A stretch of DNA of 64,000 nt, taken from NCBI RefSeq assembly GCF_009659375.1, contig NZ_WJQT01000001.1, positions 353,051 to 417,050 on the forward strand, given 5' to 3'. Made by a program: the position numbers and the translations under genes. Below are positions 52,815-61,431 of this stretch, one piece after another (the stretch's first letter is position 1; every line of letters begins with the position of its first letter). This DNA is from Fundicoccus ignavus (GTDB lineage: Bacteria; Bacillota; Bacilli; Lactobacillales; Aerococcaceae). The notes under the pieces are model-generated. The model was not told the origin of the DNA. It ran no database searches and was given only the letters and a program-made list of their open reading frames with translations.

Positions 52815-52906
52815 ATGATTCGGGTGTATTGGCTTTCTGGATAATTTGGTAAGCTTTATTCCGGAAAATCAGCTTATTCTGCAGATTTGGCCCCTCTTTT
52901 ATCGAA

Positions 52907-52928
52907 CGAGGGGCTTTTTAGCCCCTCG
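52907..52928. terminator. Bidirectional terminator between RpiR and macrodomain genes
   Basis: CGAGGGGC / GCCCCTCG with a loop TTTTTA. It sits between convergent genes. Confidence 0.75.
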
Positions 52929-52938
52929 CTCAAATTAC

Positions 52939-53403
52939 CTAACCAAACAAAACGAGAAACACCTGTAAATCATGTTCAGTGAGAAAATCTTGAATAGCTG
53001 ATTTAGCTACTTGCAAAGCTTCATCTTTAGGATAACCATAAATGCCACTAGAAATTAAAGGAAAAGCGATACTTTCACACTGATGTTCAATCGCTAATTT
53101 CAATGCATTGGCATAAGCTTCGCGTAAAAAATGTTCGCTTTCTTCTGGGGTCCAGTCTGCATAAATGGGGCCCACTGCATGAATCACAAATTTTGCTGGC
53201 AACTGGAAACCAGGCGTTATCACCGCTCCACCCGTTCGGACTGGTGCCAATTTGTCACACTCTGCTTGAAGTTGTTGGGCACCCGCCGCACGAAAAATCG
53301 CACCACACACCCCGCCACCCATTTTCAATCCAATATTTGCAGCATTTACAATCGCATCAGTGTTCATCCTCACAATATCTTGTTGAATCATCGTAAACGG
53401 CAT
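52939..53403 (-). CDS. Macrodomain ADP-ribose-binding protein
   Basis: A 154-residue macrodomain. The ADP-ribose site is seen in TDAIVNAANIGLKMGGGVCGAIFRAAG and FVIHAVGPIY, then IAFPLISSGIYGYPKDEA (residues near 110-130). Such proteins remove ADP-ribose or O-acetyl groups. The start is ATG 53403, behind GAGGAGGG. The C-terminus stops at LVLFG, some 15 residues earlier than most relatives, so the last helix may be missing; a terminator follows directly. Confidence 0.88.
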   Translation of the reverse strand: MPFTMIQQDIVRMNTDAIVNAANIGLKMGGGVCGAIFRAAGAQQLQAECDKLAPVRTGGAVITPGFQLPAKFVIHAVGPIYADWTPEESEHFLREAYANALKLAIEHQCESIAFPLISSGIYGYPKDEALQVAKSAIQDFLTEHDLQVFLVLFG

Positions 53404-53501
53404 ACAATCCCTCCTCAATTCGAATATCCTTCAATAAAAATGAATACTTCTTCTACCTAAAGCTTACCATAATGTGTAGAAGTATTTTGGAATAAGACTT
53501 T

Positions 53502-54178
53502 TTAAGCAATCAATTGACTAACGCTGTGATACACCAAAAAGATGGCGATGAGCGCAATGACTAGCGGTGTTAAGCTATCTGAAAAACGGCCAATCAACTG
53601 TTGAATATAGGCATATAAACGGTCGAACTGCTGATTAGCAAAGTGATACACCATAAACAAAGCAATTAAGGGCGCTGTATAGAGCACATTATAAATCACT
53701 AAAATCATCATCACGACCAGCGGGGATAAATTTTGAGAAAAAAACACAGCCAAGAACGCAAAGTAAGGTAGCGCCGTCACAAGTTCAGAAATGGCGGCCC
53801 CTCCCCCGATCATTACTAAAGCCGTCGGAGATACCGCACGAACTTTAACTAGGGCCGCACTCGTATCAGTTTGCTTAGGCTGAATCATTTGATACACAAC
53901 AAAAGCATCTAAACCAAACGCCAACACCAACTCAATCGTCACCACAATCGGCTGATAATTCACCAACAAATAGTTAAACCCCTCGAACACCACATTAAAT
54001 AAGCCAAAATACGCCAACACACCGCCAATCATATTCGCAACGCCCGTTGCGACAATATAAAACCAAATGTGCCATTTCTTCTTAACAAGCCCCTGCAAAA
54101 CAAACTGCATGGATACACCAAGGGATTTAGACTGTCGACTAAACCTAAAGAAACTGTTGTCATTAATAAAGAAATCAT
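53502..54178 (-). pseudogene. GAP/SfLAP-like membrane protein, one-base frameshift
   Basis: From ATG 54178 (GGAGG upstream) the frame reads MISLLMTTVSLGLVDSLNP, the usual start of this six-segment membrane family. It then leaves frame. From 54122 the next frame continues with LGVSMQFVLQGLVKKK and on through IVATGVANMIGGVLAYFG, MIGGGAAISELVTALPYFAF and a normal C-terminus. One missing C in the CCC run (54122-54124) would restore a protein of about 225 residues. It lies directly behind a guanidine-I riboswitch, so it is a candidate guanidine exporter. That role is inference, and the frameshift may be a sequencing error. Confidence 0.7.
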
Positions 54179-54216
54179 TGTTTCCTCCGTAAAATAATAT
54201 TTCCAAAAGCAAAAGA

Positions 54217-54260
54217 AAAAGCCTAGGAGCCCACAAAAATGTGGAACTCCTAGGCTTTTA
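54217..54260 (-). terminator. Terminator of guanidine riboswitch
   Basis: On the minus strand AAAAGCCTAGGAGTTCCACA pairs with TGTGGGCTCCTAGGCTTTTT, ending in a T run. Its 5' arm overlaps the conserved GCCTAGGAG of the aptamer, so aptamer folding and termination exclude each other (ligand-on switch). Confidence 0.85.
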
Positions 54261-54340
54261 TCCTACCGTGTACCTAAACAATACTAGGCGTCTTCTCTCG
54301 GACCAGACAGAGTGAACTCTCGGAACCCTAGAAGACTTTG
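54246..54340 (-). promoter_or_regulatory. Guanidine-I riboswitch (ykkC class)
   Basis: The minus strand reads GTCTTCTAGGGTTCCGAGAG, CTGGTCCGAGAGAAGAC, then ACACGGTAGGATAAAAGCC and TAGGAG. These are the conserved ykkC blocks in order. Subtype 1 (guanidine) is most likely because a transporter-like gene follows. The ppGpp and PRPP subtypes share this core and cannot be fully excluded by eye. Guanidine binding should prevent the overlapping terminator and turn on the membrane protein gene. Confidence 0.88.
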
Positions 54341-54404
54341 CTCTTGAATTCATTACATCCTATCAAAGTGCACACAAAGTTTCAAGTTTAAAGACTACCC
54401 AACT

Positions 54405-56201
54405 TTATTTAATATTAATCAATACCATCATTTCAATACTGTTGAAAGTATCGGTTCTTTGAAGCGATAAGACTAATAGCTCTAAAGAAACTTGTTCATT
54501 TTCAACTGTAAAGGTCGCATCTTCTACCGATAAGAATTTATCTTCAGAGTATTCTAAAATGGATAACTCACCTAGCACCTCATCAAATAGTTCCTCCAGG
54601 CTAGACTCAATCAAAGGCTCACCGAACTCATTGCGGACAGTTAACGTATAGTACTGCCCATCAAGTATTCGTTCGAGTTGATAGTTCTCATTATTTACAC
54701 TAAAGATCAAATCGTCTAAAGTTTCATCAACGGGTTGATTTTCTGTGTAATTTAACATTTGAATGACCATTGTATCTGCCTCTCCCAACTCAAAGACAAG
54801 CTCTTCACGATTTAAATAGAAGTATTGCCCTTCTAATTGTTGGATATCCGTTTGAGAATACGTCAAGTTAAAACCAAAAGTCGGGTTAAAATCCGTGTAA
54901 AGATTGAAGTCTTCCGGCAAGAATGCCAGTTCATTTTGATAACCCATATTGTAAACATAGCTGGCGACATTGGTGATAATGATTCGCTCGCCTATGGGCA
55001 CGTCCTGATTAGGTCTCAGCTCGTTTTCAACTAACAAATTATTTTCTTTTAGTTTTTGTTCAAACAATTTAAGCTGACTATGCTTACTTACTGTAAAGGC
55101 ATCAATGGGCGGCATAATCGAAAGCAAGCTAAGTATCAAGAGAACTAACGCAATCGAGCCATGAAATTTTAGCTTCATAAAGCTATAAATCAGCCCAACA
55201 ATCGTTGCGAACACACCAAACAGAATCACATAATAGCGACCATGAGTCAGCCCCATCTCATTGATTTTGATGATTGAAGCGACCGTCTGAAAAATCGCCA
55301 TCGGTATCAATACTTTAGGAAAAATCTGTCTAAACAAAATAGTCCAGCGATTATCAATGTTAAAAGAGAGAATCAGCACAATCATTCCAATGACAGCGTA
55401 AGAAACCATTAAAGGCTCTAGTAAATTATCACTCCAAAATTCAGTGCCTATATTTAACAAAATATACGCAACCAAAATAAGTGTATAGACTGTCACGAGT
55501 GGAATCACAATGTAAGATAGGAGCACTTCAAAAAAGCGTGGTACTCGCAAGTGCTGTTTCATTGTATCGGATACTTGTATGTTTTCGGTTGGAAACTCTG
55601 GCGTTTGAGAAAGAAAGTATAACGGTGCGAAGAGGCATAGAATAATATTTAGCAAGTGACTTAATAGAGTTGAATTTAAATCGACTAGCAAATAATCGGT
55701 AGCGCTATAAATGGCACTAACACCTAAAGCTAGCACACTTGAATACAATGCAGTCACAAAGAAGGCTTTAAACGTCGAAAGAAAACTTTGGTGAAAAGCA
55801 ATTGCCGCGTTATCAATTGAGGGTACCCAGATAAAGGCAACCATTAAGGCAAATAGTGTTACGATGCTTTTTGTTGAAATAGCCAGATTAAACTCAACTT
55901 GCGGGCCAATCATAAAGAAGTAAGCGATCGTTAACGCAATGCTAGCCGCTAGGATTCCGTAGCGAATAGTAACTGTCTGCTTCACCATATAAAAGCGTTC
56001 GTAAATCATTTGACCCACTAAACTTAAAGAGGCTCCAATCAGAAAAGTAAACAATAGACGCGTAAAATCTAATATCGTATTTTCAATCATTAAGGCATTT
56101 AAAACCATCACTGCCAACATGAACAAGACCGTTAGAGGAAATCGTTGGATCGAACGATTCATCTCTTTAAACGTCACTTTTAAAGACTCAATGAATTTCA
56201 T
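54405..56201 (-). CDS. DUF4153-like large membrane protein
   Basis: A 598-residue protein. The first 380 residues contain about 12 hydrophobic segments (for example FPLTVLFMLAVMVLNALM and FALMVAFIWVP). The last 200 residues are soluble and acidic, probably extracytoplasmic (PTFGFNLTYSQTDIQQLEG, LNREELVFELGEAD). This layout matches the DUF4153 group; no function is known. ATG 56201 is chosen, behind AAAGGAGTG. It stands alone on the minus strand, next to the riboswitch unit. Confidence 0.75.
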   Translation of the reverse strand: MKFIESLKVTFKEMNRSIQRFPLTVLFMLAVMVLNALMIENTILDFTRLLFTFLIGASLSLVGQMIYERFYMVKQTVTIRYGILAASIALTIAYFFMIGPQVEFNLAISTKSIVTLFALMVAFIWVPSIDNAAIAFHQSFLSTFKAFFVTALYSSVLALGVSAIYSATDYLLVDLNSTLLSHLLNIILCLFAPLYFLSQTPEFPTENIQVSDTMKQHLRVPRFFEVLLSYIVIPLVTVYTLILVAYILLNIGTEFWSDNLLEPLMVSYAVIGMIVLILSFNIDNRWTILFRQIFPKVLIPMAIFQTVASIIKINEMGLTHGRYYVILFGVFATIVGLIYSFMKLKFHGSIALVLLILSLLSIMPPIDAFTVSKHSQLKLFEQKLKENNLLVENELRPNQDVPIGERIIITNVASYVYNMGYQNELAFLPEDFNLYTDFNPTFGFNLTYSQTDIQQLEGQYFYLNREELVFELGEADTMVIQMLNYTENQPVDETLDDLIFSVNNENYQLERILDGQYYTLTVRNEFGEPLIESSLEELFDEVLGELSILEYSEDKFLSVEDATFTVENEQVSLELLVLSLQRTDTFNSIEMMVLINIK

Positions 56202-56369
56202 TATTTTCACTCCTTTCGCCTTTACAATCCAATTATAATAATCAGTACCTGATAGAAGAGACAATATGATTTATTTAGTGTGGGGTGTCGGATCGTATTT
56301 TGGAAGGGGGTTCTTCTTGCTTTTATTATATCAAATCTTTGGACTGACAGATATATTTAGCAAAAAAAT

Positions 56370-56394
56370 ACCACACCAGTTTGACCAGTGTGGT
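56370..56394 (-). terminator. Terminator of kdgT
   Basis: CCACAC...GTGTGG arms with a TTTTTTTGC tail on the minus strand. Confidence 0.65.
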
Positions 56395-56403
56395 TTGCTT
56401 TAA

Positions 56404-57351
56404 TTAAAATGTTTCGCCACGTTTAGCAGCAATTCTTCCTGCTAAGAATGGAGATAAAATAGATGTAATCACAACACCTGTTAAAATAATAGCCGTTGCG
56501 GAAGTGACATAAGGTTGTAACTCTGGAATTGCCGCAGCAACAGCAGCAGGTGTCGAAGTCGAAACGCCTGCGATCGTTGAGATTGCAACTGCTGAGTAAC
56601 CTTCACCTTTCAGTACTTTGGTTTCGAAAAGTAACATTACTGGCAGCGTCACAATGATAAAGAATACAGTCATCACGACACCAGGTAAACCTGATTTCAT
56701 TGCTTCAATAAAGTCCATACCTTGTCCAAGTGTCCAACCTAACATCATCAATAATGCTGGCATACATTTAGAGAAGATCGCCGTGAAGCCTTCGTCAAGA
56801 TTTCCTAAGATCATACCTAAGATTAGAGGTACGAATACAGAAATCACTGGCCACCAGTTAACGCCACCTAAACCACCTGAAAAGTAAACCGATAAGACAA
56901 TTAACGGAACGATTGGTAACGCAATCAAACCAGCGAATGGATAAATCCCTGCGTCTCTTTCGCGTCCAAATGCGTTTAAAAGTGCTACGTAGACTGCCGG
57001 GTTAGTCGAAATAATTGTCGCAGTAAAGGCTAAACCTGAAATTCCCCAGATACCTTCTAAACCAAAGGCATATAAAAAGGCAACGGTCAGTATCAGTGAT
57101 AACACTAATTTCACTAGAATTAAACTACCTTGGTAACGCATTAAATCTTTCAAATCATTTAATTTGATGGTCGTACCAGATGCAAAACACAGCATCCCAA
57201 TTACAAAACCAGAGCCATCGGCTGATAAGAACGACTCGGTTACACCACCAATTCTAAAAAGATTTGGGAAAAACGTAAATAATATCATCGAAAGAATAAG
57301 CGGCACGATAAAATTCCCAGCTGGAATTTTATTCATAAATTTCATAATCAT
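56404..57351 (-). CDS. kdgT: 2-keto-3-deoxygluconate permease family transporter
   Basis: A 315-residue membrane protein with ten or so segments. KdgT features include IPAGNFIVPLILSMILFTFF, GFVIGMLCFASGTTIKL, TATIISTNPAVYVALL and ISTIAGVSTSTPAAVAAAIP. KdgT imports 2-keto-3-deoxygluconate with protons. No KDG kinase or aldolase gene is adjacent, so the substrate here is not confirmed by context. The ATG at 57351 follows AGGAGATC. Confidence 0.85.
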   Translation of the reverse strand: MIMKFMNKIPAGNFIVPLILSMILFTFFPNLFRIGGVTESFLSADGSGFVIGMLCFASGTTIKLNDLKDLMRYQGSLILVKLVLSLILTVAFLYAFGLEGIWGISGLAFTATIISTNPAVYVALLNAFGRERDAGIYPFAGLIALPIVPLIVLSVYFSGGLGGVNWWPVISVFVPLILGMILGNLDEGFTAIFSKCMPALLMMLGWTLGQGMDFIEAMKSGLPGVVMTVFFIIVTLPVMLLFETKVLKGEGYSAVAISTIAGVSTSTPAAVAAAIPELQPYVTSATAIILTGVVITSILSPFLAGRIAAKRGETF

Positions 57352-57551
57352 AACTTGATCTCCTGTCATCATAGTATTTTTGAATAACTTTATTTAGTAT
57401 ATAATTATTAGAACTTGTTATCAACAAAAGCCGAGATAATAACGTCTTCACATCATAAATTTATTACTCAACAGTGATTAAATTTAACTGAAATCCGATT
57501 ATCGTTTAAATACGCTATAAAAATATTGTTCGCTCACTAATCGTTTAAATT

Positions 57552-58190
57552 TCAGATACTTGCTTTTTTTACAGGATGACGCAACACCGTACGCCATTTA
57601 TCTGACGCGACCTTACGCGCATCCGATAAATAAATCTCATGATGCATGCGCTCATCACTAAAATCATTCGCATAACCTGCTTCTTTCAGAAAGGCATCCA
57701 TCACTGCTACGGTCGCCGGTTCATCATCAAACGGCCCCACATGTAGCATTTGGACACACAAGCCTTCTTCAAAAGTCATAAATTCTGCGGCAGAACAATC
57801 AATTTTCTTCTTATTCGTTGCCGTTTCAACTGCCCAAACAAAATCCTGTTCCGTCACGAAATCAGGCAAACGCAATACTGAAATCCATTGAAACAAATCC
57901 TTATTGGTATAATCCACGCCTTTAATATAATCCTGCCACCAAAAGCCTTCCAGTGGCGGTACAACATATTGAAAATAACCCTTGATCTGATAGTCCGTTT
58001 TATAACTCATCCTTAACGTATACGCCACCGCATAAAGCACCTTAATCGCTTGTTGATAAGCACCGTCTTCATCGTTAGGATTCCCCTGCCCTCGCACCGC
58101 AATATAATTCATCTTCGGAACCGTCACTATTTCTGGCCGTTGCTTCGCCGTATAAAGCTCCTTGTACTCCTTCTTAAAATCAAATACCAT
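57552..58190 (-). CDS. GyrI-like small-molecule-binding protein
   Basis: About 212 residues of the stand-alone GyrI-like (SOUL/BmrR effector-type) domain. Typical lines are PKMNYIAVRGQGNPNDEDGAY near the start, EGFWWQDYIKGVDY, LHVGPFDDEPATVAVMDAF and HHEIYLSDARKV near the end. Such proteins bind or hydrolyse small aromatic or cyclopropanoid molecules; the ligand is unknown. AAAGGAGG precedes ATG 58190. A perfect 20-bp palindrome sits 40 bases upstream. Confidence 0.88.
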   Translation of the reverse strand: MVFDFKKEYKELYTAKQRPEIVTVPKMNYIAVRGQGNPNDEDGAYQQAIKVLYAVAYTLRMSYKTDYQIKGYFQYVVPPLEGFWWQDYIKGVDYTNKDLFQWISVLRLPDFVTEQDFVWAVETATNKKKIDCSAAEFMTFEEGLCVQMLHVGPFDDEPATVAVMDAFLKEAGYANDFSDERMHHEIYLSDARKVASDKWRTVLRHPVKKASI

Positions 58191-58229
58191 CGAACAACCT
58201 CCTTTTACTGACTCAACCAAATCCCACTA

Positions 58230-58249
58230 CTTTCGATTATAATCGAAAG
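58230..58249. promoter_or_regulatory. Perfect 20-bp palindrome upstream of GyrI-like gene
   Basis: CTTTCGATTATAATCGAAAG reads identically on both strands and contains a TATAAT box at its centre. It is well placed to be both the -10 region and a repressor operator for the GyrI-like gene. Confidence 0.6.
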
Positions 58250-58368
58250 CCAGCTAAATTACCTCGTTTAAGCCAAACAATTACTGCCAAAATATGACAA
58301 CACAGATTGTTTGAATGTTACATACTTGTTAGTGTTAATCAGTTACTACTAAAAACGAAGGCAGCATC

Positions 58369-58515
58369 ATGCCTGTTGACCTTGAAGAATTCGGTGAAGA
58401 CTTAAAAAGTTTGATAGCTACTTATATTCAAGGGGGCATTAGAAGAGAGGCTGTGACGGCAAAAACGCTTATTAAAAGACCTCACTCGAGCAACCTTATG
58501 TTACGAAAAATCTAG
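58369..58515 (+). CDS. Possible 48-residue protein or fragment
   Basis: The frame reads MPVDLEEFGEDLKSLI followed by ATYIQGGIRREAVTAKTLIK and ends at TAG 58513-58515. The codons look natural but no clear ribosome binding site is seen (CGAAGGCAGCATC). I do not recognise it. It is probably a truncated remnant next to the palindromic array. Confidence 0.25.
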   Translation: MPVDLEEFGEDLKSLIATYIQGGIRREAVTAKTLIKRPHSSNLMLRKI

Positions 58516-58529
58516 ATATTTCAGGATTT

Positions 58530-59020
58530 CTAGCCGATTGTCTTGGACCTTCGGCTAGATTAAAGGCTATTCTAGTCGATTGTTTGGGACTTTCGGCTAG
58601 ATTAATTGCTATTCTAGTCGATTGTTTGGGACTTTCGGCTAGATTAATTGCTATTCTAGCCGATGGTTTGGGACTTTCGGCTAGATTAATTGCTATTCTA
58701 GTCGATTGTTTGGGACTTTCGGCTAGATTAATTGCTATTCTAGTCGATTGTTTGGGACTTTCGGCTAGATTAATTGCTATTCTAGTCGATTGTTTGGGAC
58801 TTTCGGCTAGATTAATTGCTATTCTAGCCGATTGTTTGGGACTTTCGGCTAGATTAATTGCTATTCTAGTCGATTGTTCCAGAGATTCGACTAGATTAAA
58901 CACTATTCTAGCCGATGGTTCCAGAGGTTTGACTAGATTAAACGCTATTCTAGCCGATGGTTCCAGAGATTCGGCTAGATTAAACGCTATTCTAGCCGAA
59001 GATTCCAAAGAATCAGCTAG
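58530..59020. repeat. 12 x 42-bp tandem array of short hairpins
   Basis: Twelve units follow each other with an exact 42-bp period (CTAG starts at 58530, 58572 and so on to 58992). Each unit has arms CTAG[T/C]CGA and TCGGCTAG around 12-13 bases, and a linker ATTAATTGCTATT or ATTAAACGCTATT. Units 2-8 are almost identical, while units 1 and 9-12 diverge, as in unequal amplification from the middle. In five units the T in CTAGTCGA faces G, a wobble allowed in plus-strand RNA but a mismatch on the other strand. Both strands are open for about 500 bases only because 42 is a multiple of three. Confidence 0.85.
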
Positions 59021-59251
59021 ATTAACTGTAAAATGGACCCTAAAGAATGGACAGTGATTTTTACGGCCTCATAAAAATATAGACAGCGTGGAATAAGGTG
59101 CTTGTTTTTACAGACACTACTAACTCGTCCAGTTTTTCTAACAGACACGTTCGACAAGGCCACTTATTTAGCTAGACAGCTAAATAAAGGCCTAGCGTGT
59201 ACTTTATCCAGTATTTCATTATGAAGCATTTTAAACAAAGGAGTCCATACT

Positions 59252-59467
59252 ATGGCCAAACATATATTAACTCAAGAACACATCGATCAATTAAGATTAT
59301 CGCCTTATATCTTATCAGTCACACAGTCGCAGATTCGTTACACTGACGAGTTAAAGGCACTTTATTATCAGAAAAAACGAGAAAAAGTGCTGCTACAATT
59401 GATTTTACAATCGTACAGCACTTTCTGCTTGTTAGATATTGAAGTTATCCAACAAAGGACTATTTAA
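59252..59467 (+). CDS. IS-associated helix-turn-helix fragment
   Basis: A 71-residue frame, MAKHILTQEHIDQLRLSP, then YILSVTQSQIRYTDELKALY. This resembles the N-terminus of the small first frame of some IS3-related elements in Lactobacillales. The second half (LLQLILQSYSTFCLLDIEV) leaves the family, so it is truncated or frameshifted. AAAGGAG precedes the ATG. Recognition is from memory of the family, so the assignment is tentative. Confidence 0.45.
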   Translation: MAKHILTQEHIDQLRLSPYILSVTQSQIRYTDELKALYYQKKREKVLLQLILQSYSTFCLLDIEVIQQRTI

Positions 59468-59475
59468 GTTCAGTT

Positions 59476-59918
59476 TTAATCCCAAGCTAAATCAGCTAAA
59501 TCATCAAAGTCATTGTATGATTCCCACTCAGCAAGCCATTCTGGCATACATTCTTTAATATCATCACATAAATCTGTGTAGTTCTCTTTATCAACATAGC
59601 CATGTTCCATCATCGATTTATAAAACTTCTTAATGCTTGTCGCATTAGACTTGATTGAAGCTGGTGTTGACCACATAACTTTTCGTATGAAAAGGCCTCC
59701 TAGATAGCCATCAATTTCATTTTGACACCCCCCAATCATTTCTAACGGTAAATATCTCAATAGATAATCATTAATGTAGAAGTCAACATTAAATATGTGC
59801 TTTTCAATTATCTAGGCTTCAAATTTGCTGCATTTAAATCTGCTTCAAAAATAGCTAAATATTGCTTATTCTGCCCTCTTATCTGTGCACACAATGCTTC
59901 GTGTTCTTCTTTTTCCAT
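59476..59918 (-). pseudogene. Integrase-like SAM-domain protein, frameshifted
   Basis: From ATG 59918 the frame reads MEKEEHEALCAQIRGQNKQY to AANLKPR, then stops. One base over, it continues with IEKHIFNVDFYINDYLLRYL, GYLGGLFIRKVMWSTPASIK and a C-terminus DDLADLAWD at 59476. Loss of one base near 59812 explains this. The middle resembles the N-terminal core-binding domain of tyrosine recombinases, but no catalytic domain follows. The function is unknown. Confidence 0.5.
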
Positions 59919-60126
59919 TTTGCATACTCCGTTGTTTAATACCATATTGACTCAGCTTTATCCTCCCAACATTATGAATTGGGATAATGGTACAAAGACA
60001 TGTTAATCGTTCAAAAGTCGTCCATTATTTTACAAATTTTTAACTAGGAGCATTTTTTTTAAAGATTGGTTTTTGGTATGATAGACACTCAGTCTTAAAT
60101 AATATTTTGTCAAAGGAGTTTGTGTC

Positions 60127-60761
60127 GTGCTGTTAAATAAATAATTAGTCCATTACATTGAAAAGAATATCCTTCCTCGATATGCATAATTTGATCGTAG
60201 TCATCAAGAACATCATGCCTTCAAGTTATTCAAAATTCTTTGGCCATTGCAAAAGATTTTGATGTAGATTTGAATATGGTTTATGTTATCGCTGCTTTTC
60301 ACGACTTAGGTTTAGCAGTAAATAGAGAACAACACCATTACCACTCCAAAATAATTTTACTTTCTAATCAAACTTTGCTCAATTTTTTTACCAAAGATGA
60401 CATCAATATCATGGGAAAAGCCGTTGAAGACCATAGAGCCTCTAATACAAACGAGCTTCGTTCTATTGATGGGAAAATCGTCTCTGAAGCTGACCTAGAT
60501 TTAAACGCTGAAAGAATCATTCGCAGAATTTTAGAATTCGGAATGGATGTCCTCAAGATTGATCACAAGGATGTACTGCTTCAAGAAGCACAGCATCACC
60601 TGAAGCAAAAATACGGTCAGTATCGTAAATTTAACTTATGGATTAATCAAAAAAATAGTCAAAAAGCTTTAAATGACATCCAAAGTTATATAGATGACAC
60701 TGTACTCTTCGAAGAGTACACAAATCATCTATTCGAAACATATTTTTCACCTTCTAATTAG
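60127..60761 (+). pseudogene. HD-domain hydrolase with two stops and a frameshift
   Basis: The gene starts at GTG 60127 behind AAAGGAG. It meets TAA at 60142 and again after IEKNILPRYA, then FDRSHQEHHA, and shifts frame to QVIQNSLAIAKDFDVDLN. The HD core is AAFHDLGLAVNREQHHYHS, with DHRASNTNE and the EADLD segment further on. Remaining frame 60240-60761 is clean. Relatives are HD phosphohydrolases of unknown substrate. Three separate lesions in 120 bases point to real decay here. Confidence 0.7.
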
Positions 60762-60836
60762 AGAATAGTCTCAATAAAAGCAATGTAGATTTTCCACTGT
60801 GTATATGGTATTATCTAAATACAATTAAACATCACA

Positions 60837-60935
60837 ACTTATCCAGAGTAAGCAGAGGGAATTGGCCCAATGAAGCTTCAGCAACCGACCAATTGGCACG
60901 GTGCTAAATCCAACTCGAAAGAGGCAGATGAGTCT
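60837..60935 (+). promoter_or_regulatory. SAM-I riboswitch (S-box)
   Basis: CTTATCCAGAGTAAGCAGAG, GGAATTGGCCCAATGAAGC, TCAGCAACC, then GGTGCTAAATCCAACTC and GCAGATGAG are the S-box blocks in correct order. SAM binding should favour the terminator that follows at 60946-60976. Confidence 0.95.
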
Positions 60936-60945
60936 AAACCAGTTA

Positions 60946-60976
60946 TGGCACGACTTTTCTAGTTGTGCTTTTTTGA
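60946..60976 (+). terminator. S-box terminator
   Basis: TGGCACGAC...AGTTGTGCTTTTTT: short stem with T run between the SAM-I aptamer and the orphan gene. Confidence 0.8.
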
Positions 60977-61003
60977 TTGAAAAAATAACTAGGAGTGGTT
61001 TTA

Positions 61004-61312
61004 ATGTCACGTATTGTAAATGTAAAAGGGCAAGAATTTTTTAATCGTTTCGCCTTTGATTCTTGGTCAACCGAAAAAAAATTGGACTTTTTAGAAATGG
61101 CCATTGAATTAAGGGTTAAACACCTGCTTGAGCGAATTGATCCTCAATTTATAGCCAGTGCTAATGTTGTTAATCGTCGTCTGAAATTACCGCTGCAATA
61201 TCAACAAGAGCTTGCGTTGTTAAAAGAAACCCATGAGCTGAGTTCTAGTGAATTTAGGCAAGAGCTGCTCAGAATTGAAGCCCTATTCTTCGGAGCACTC
61301 GAAACTCAATAA
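61004..61312 (+). CDS. Uncharacterised 102-residue protein under S-box control
   Basis: A helical, soluble protein starting MSRIVNVKGQEFFNRFAFDS. It has no signal peptide or membrane segment. Further parts are WSTEKKLDFLEMAIELRVKH and LPLQYQQELALLKETHELS. I do not recognise the family. The SAM-I riboswitch just upstream means it is made when SAM is low, as methionine synthesis, uptake or salvage genes are. ATG 61004 follows AGGAGTGG. A terminator at 61331-61375 makes the unit monocistronic. Confidence 0.8.
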   Translation: MSRIVNVKGQEFFNRFAFDSWSTEKKLDFLEMAIELRVKHLLERIDPQFIASANVVNRRLKLPLQYQQELALLKETHELSSSEFRQELLRIEALFFGALETQ

Positions 61313-61330
61313 TATTTTTGAAAAATAGAA

Positions 61331-61375
61331 AACGACGAGTACACAGTTTAAAACGTTTGTGTGCTCGTCGTTTGT
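61331..61375 (+). terminator. Terminator of S-box gene
   Basis: AACGACGAGTACACA and TGTGTGCTCGTCGTT form a long stem followed by TGTTTT. Confidence 0.8.
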
Positions 61376-61431
61376 TTTAATTTTATTTTGGATGAATGGT
61401 CTGTCCTTATTCTCAATGTATTTTGTTGATC

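Noticed and set aside
53103..53460. Two 97-109 codon plus-strand frames opposite the macrodomain gene
   Set aside because: Antisense shadows of a conserved gene with no supporting signals.
58530..59020. CRISPR array
   Set aside because: The whole 42-bp unit is conserved. There are no variable spacers and no cas genes in the window.
58496..59057. Long open frames on both strands of the 42-bp array (about 170 and 157 codons)
   Set aside because: They exist because the period is a multiple of three and the unit lacks stops. Both need weak TTG starts without ribosome binding sites, and unit differences are mostly non-synonymous in both readings.
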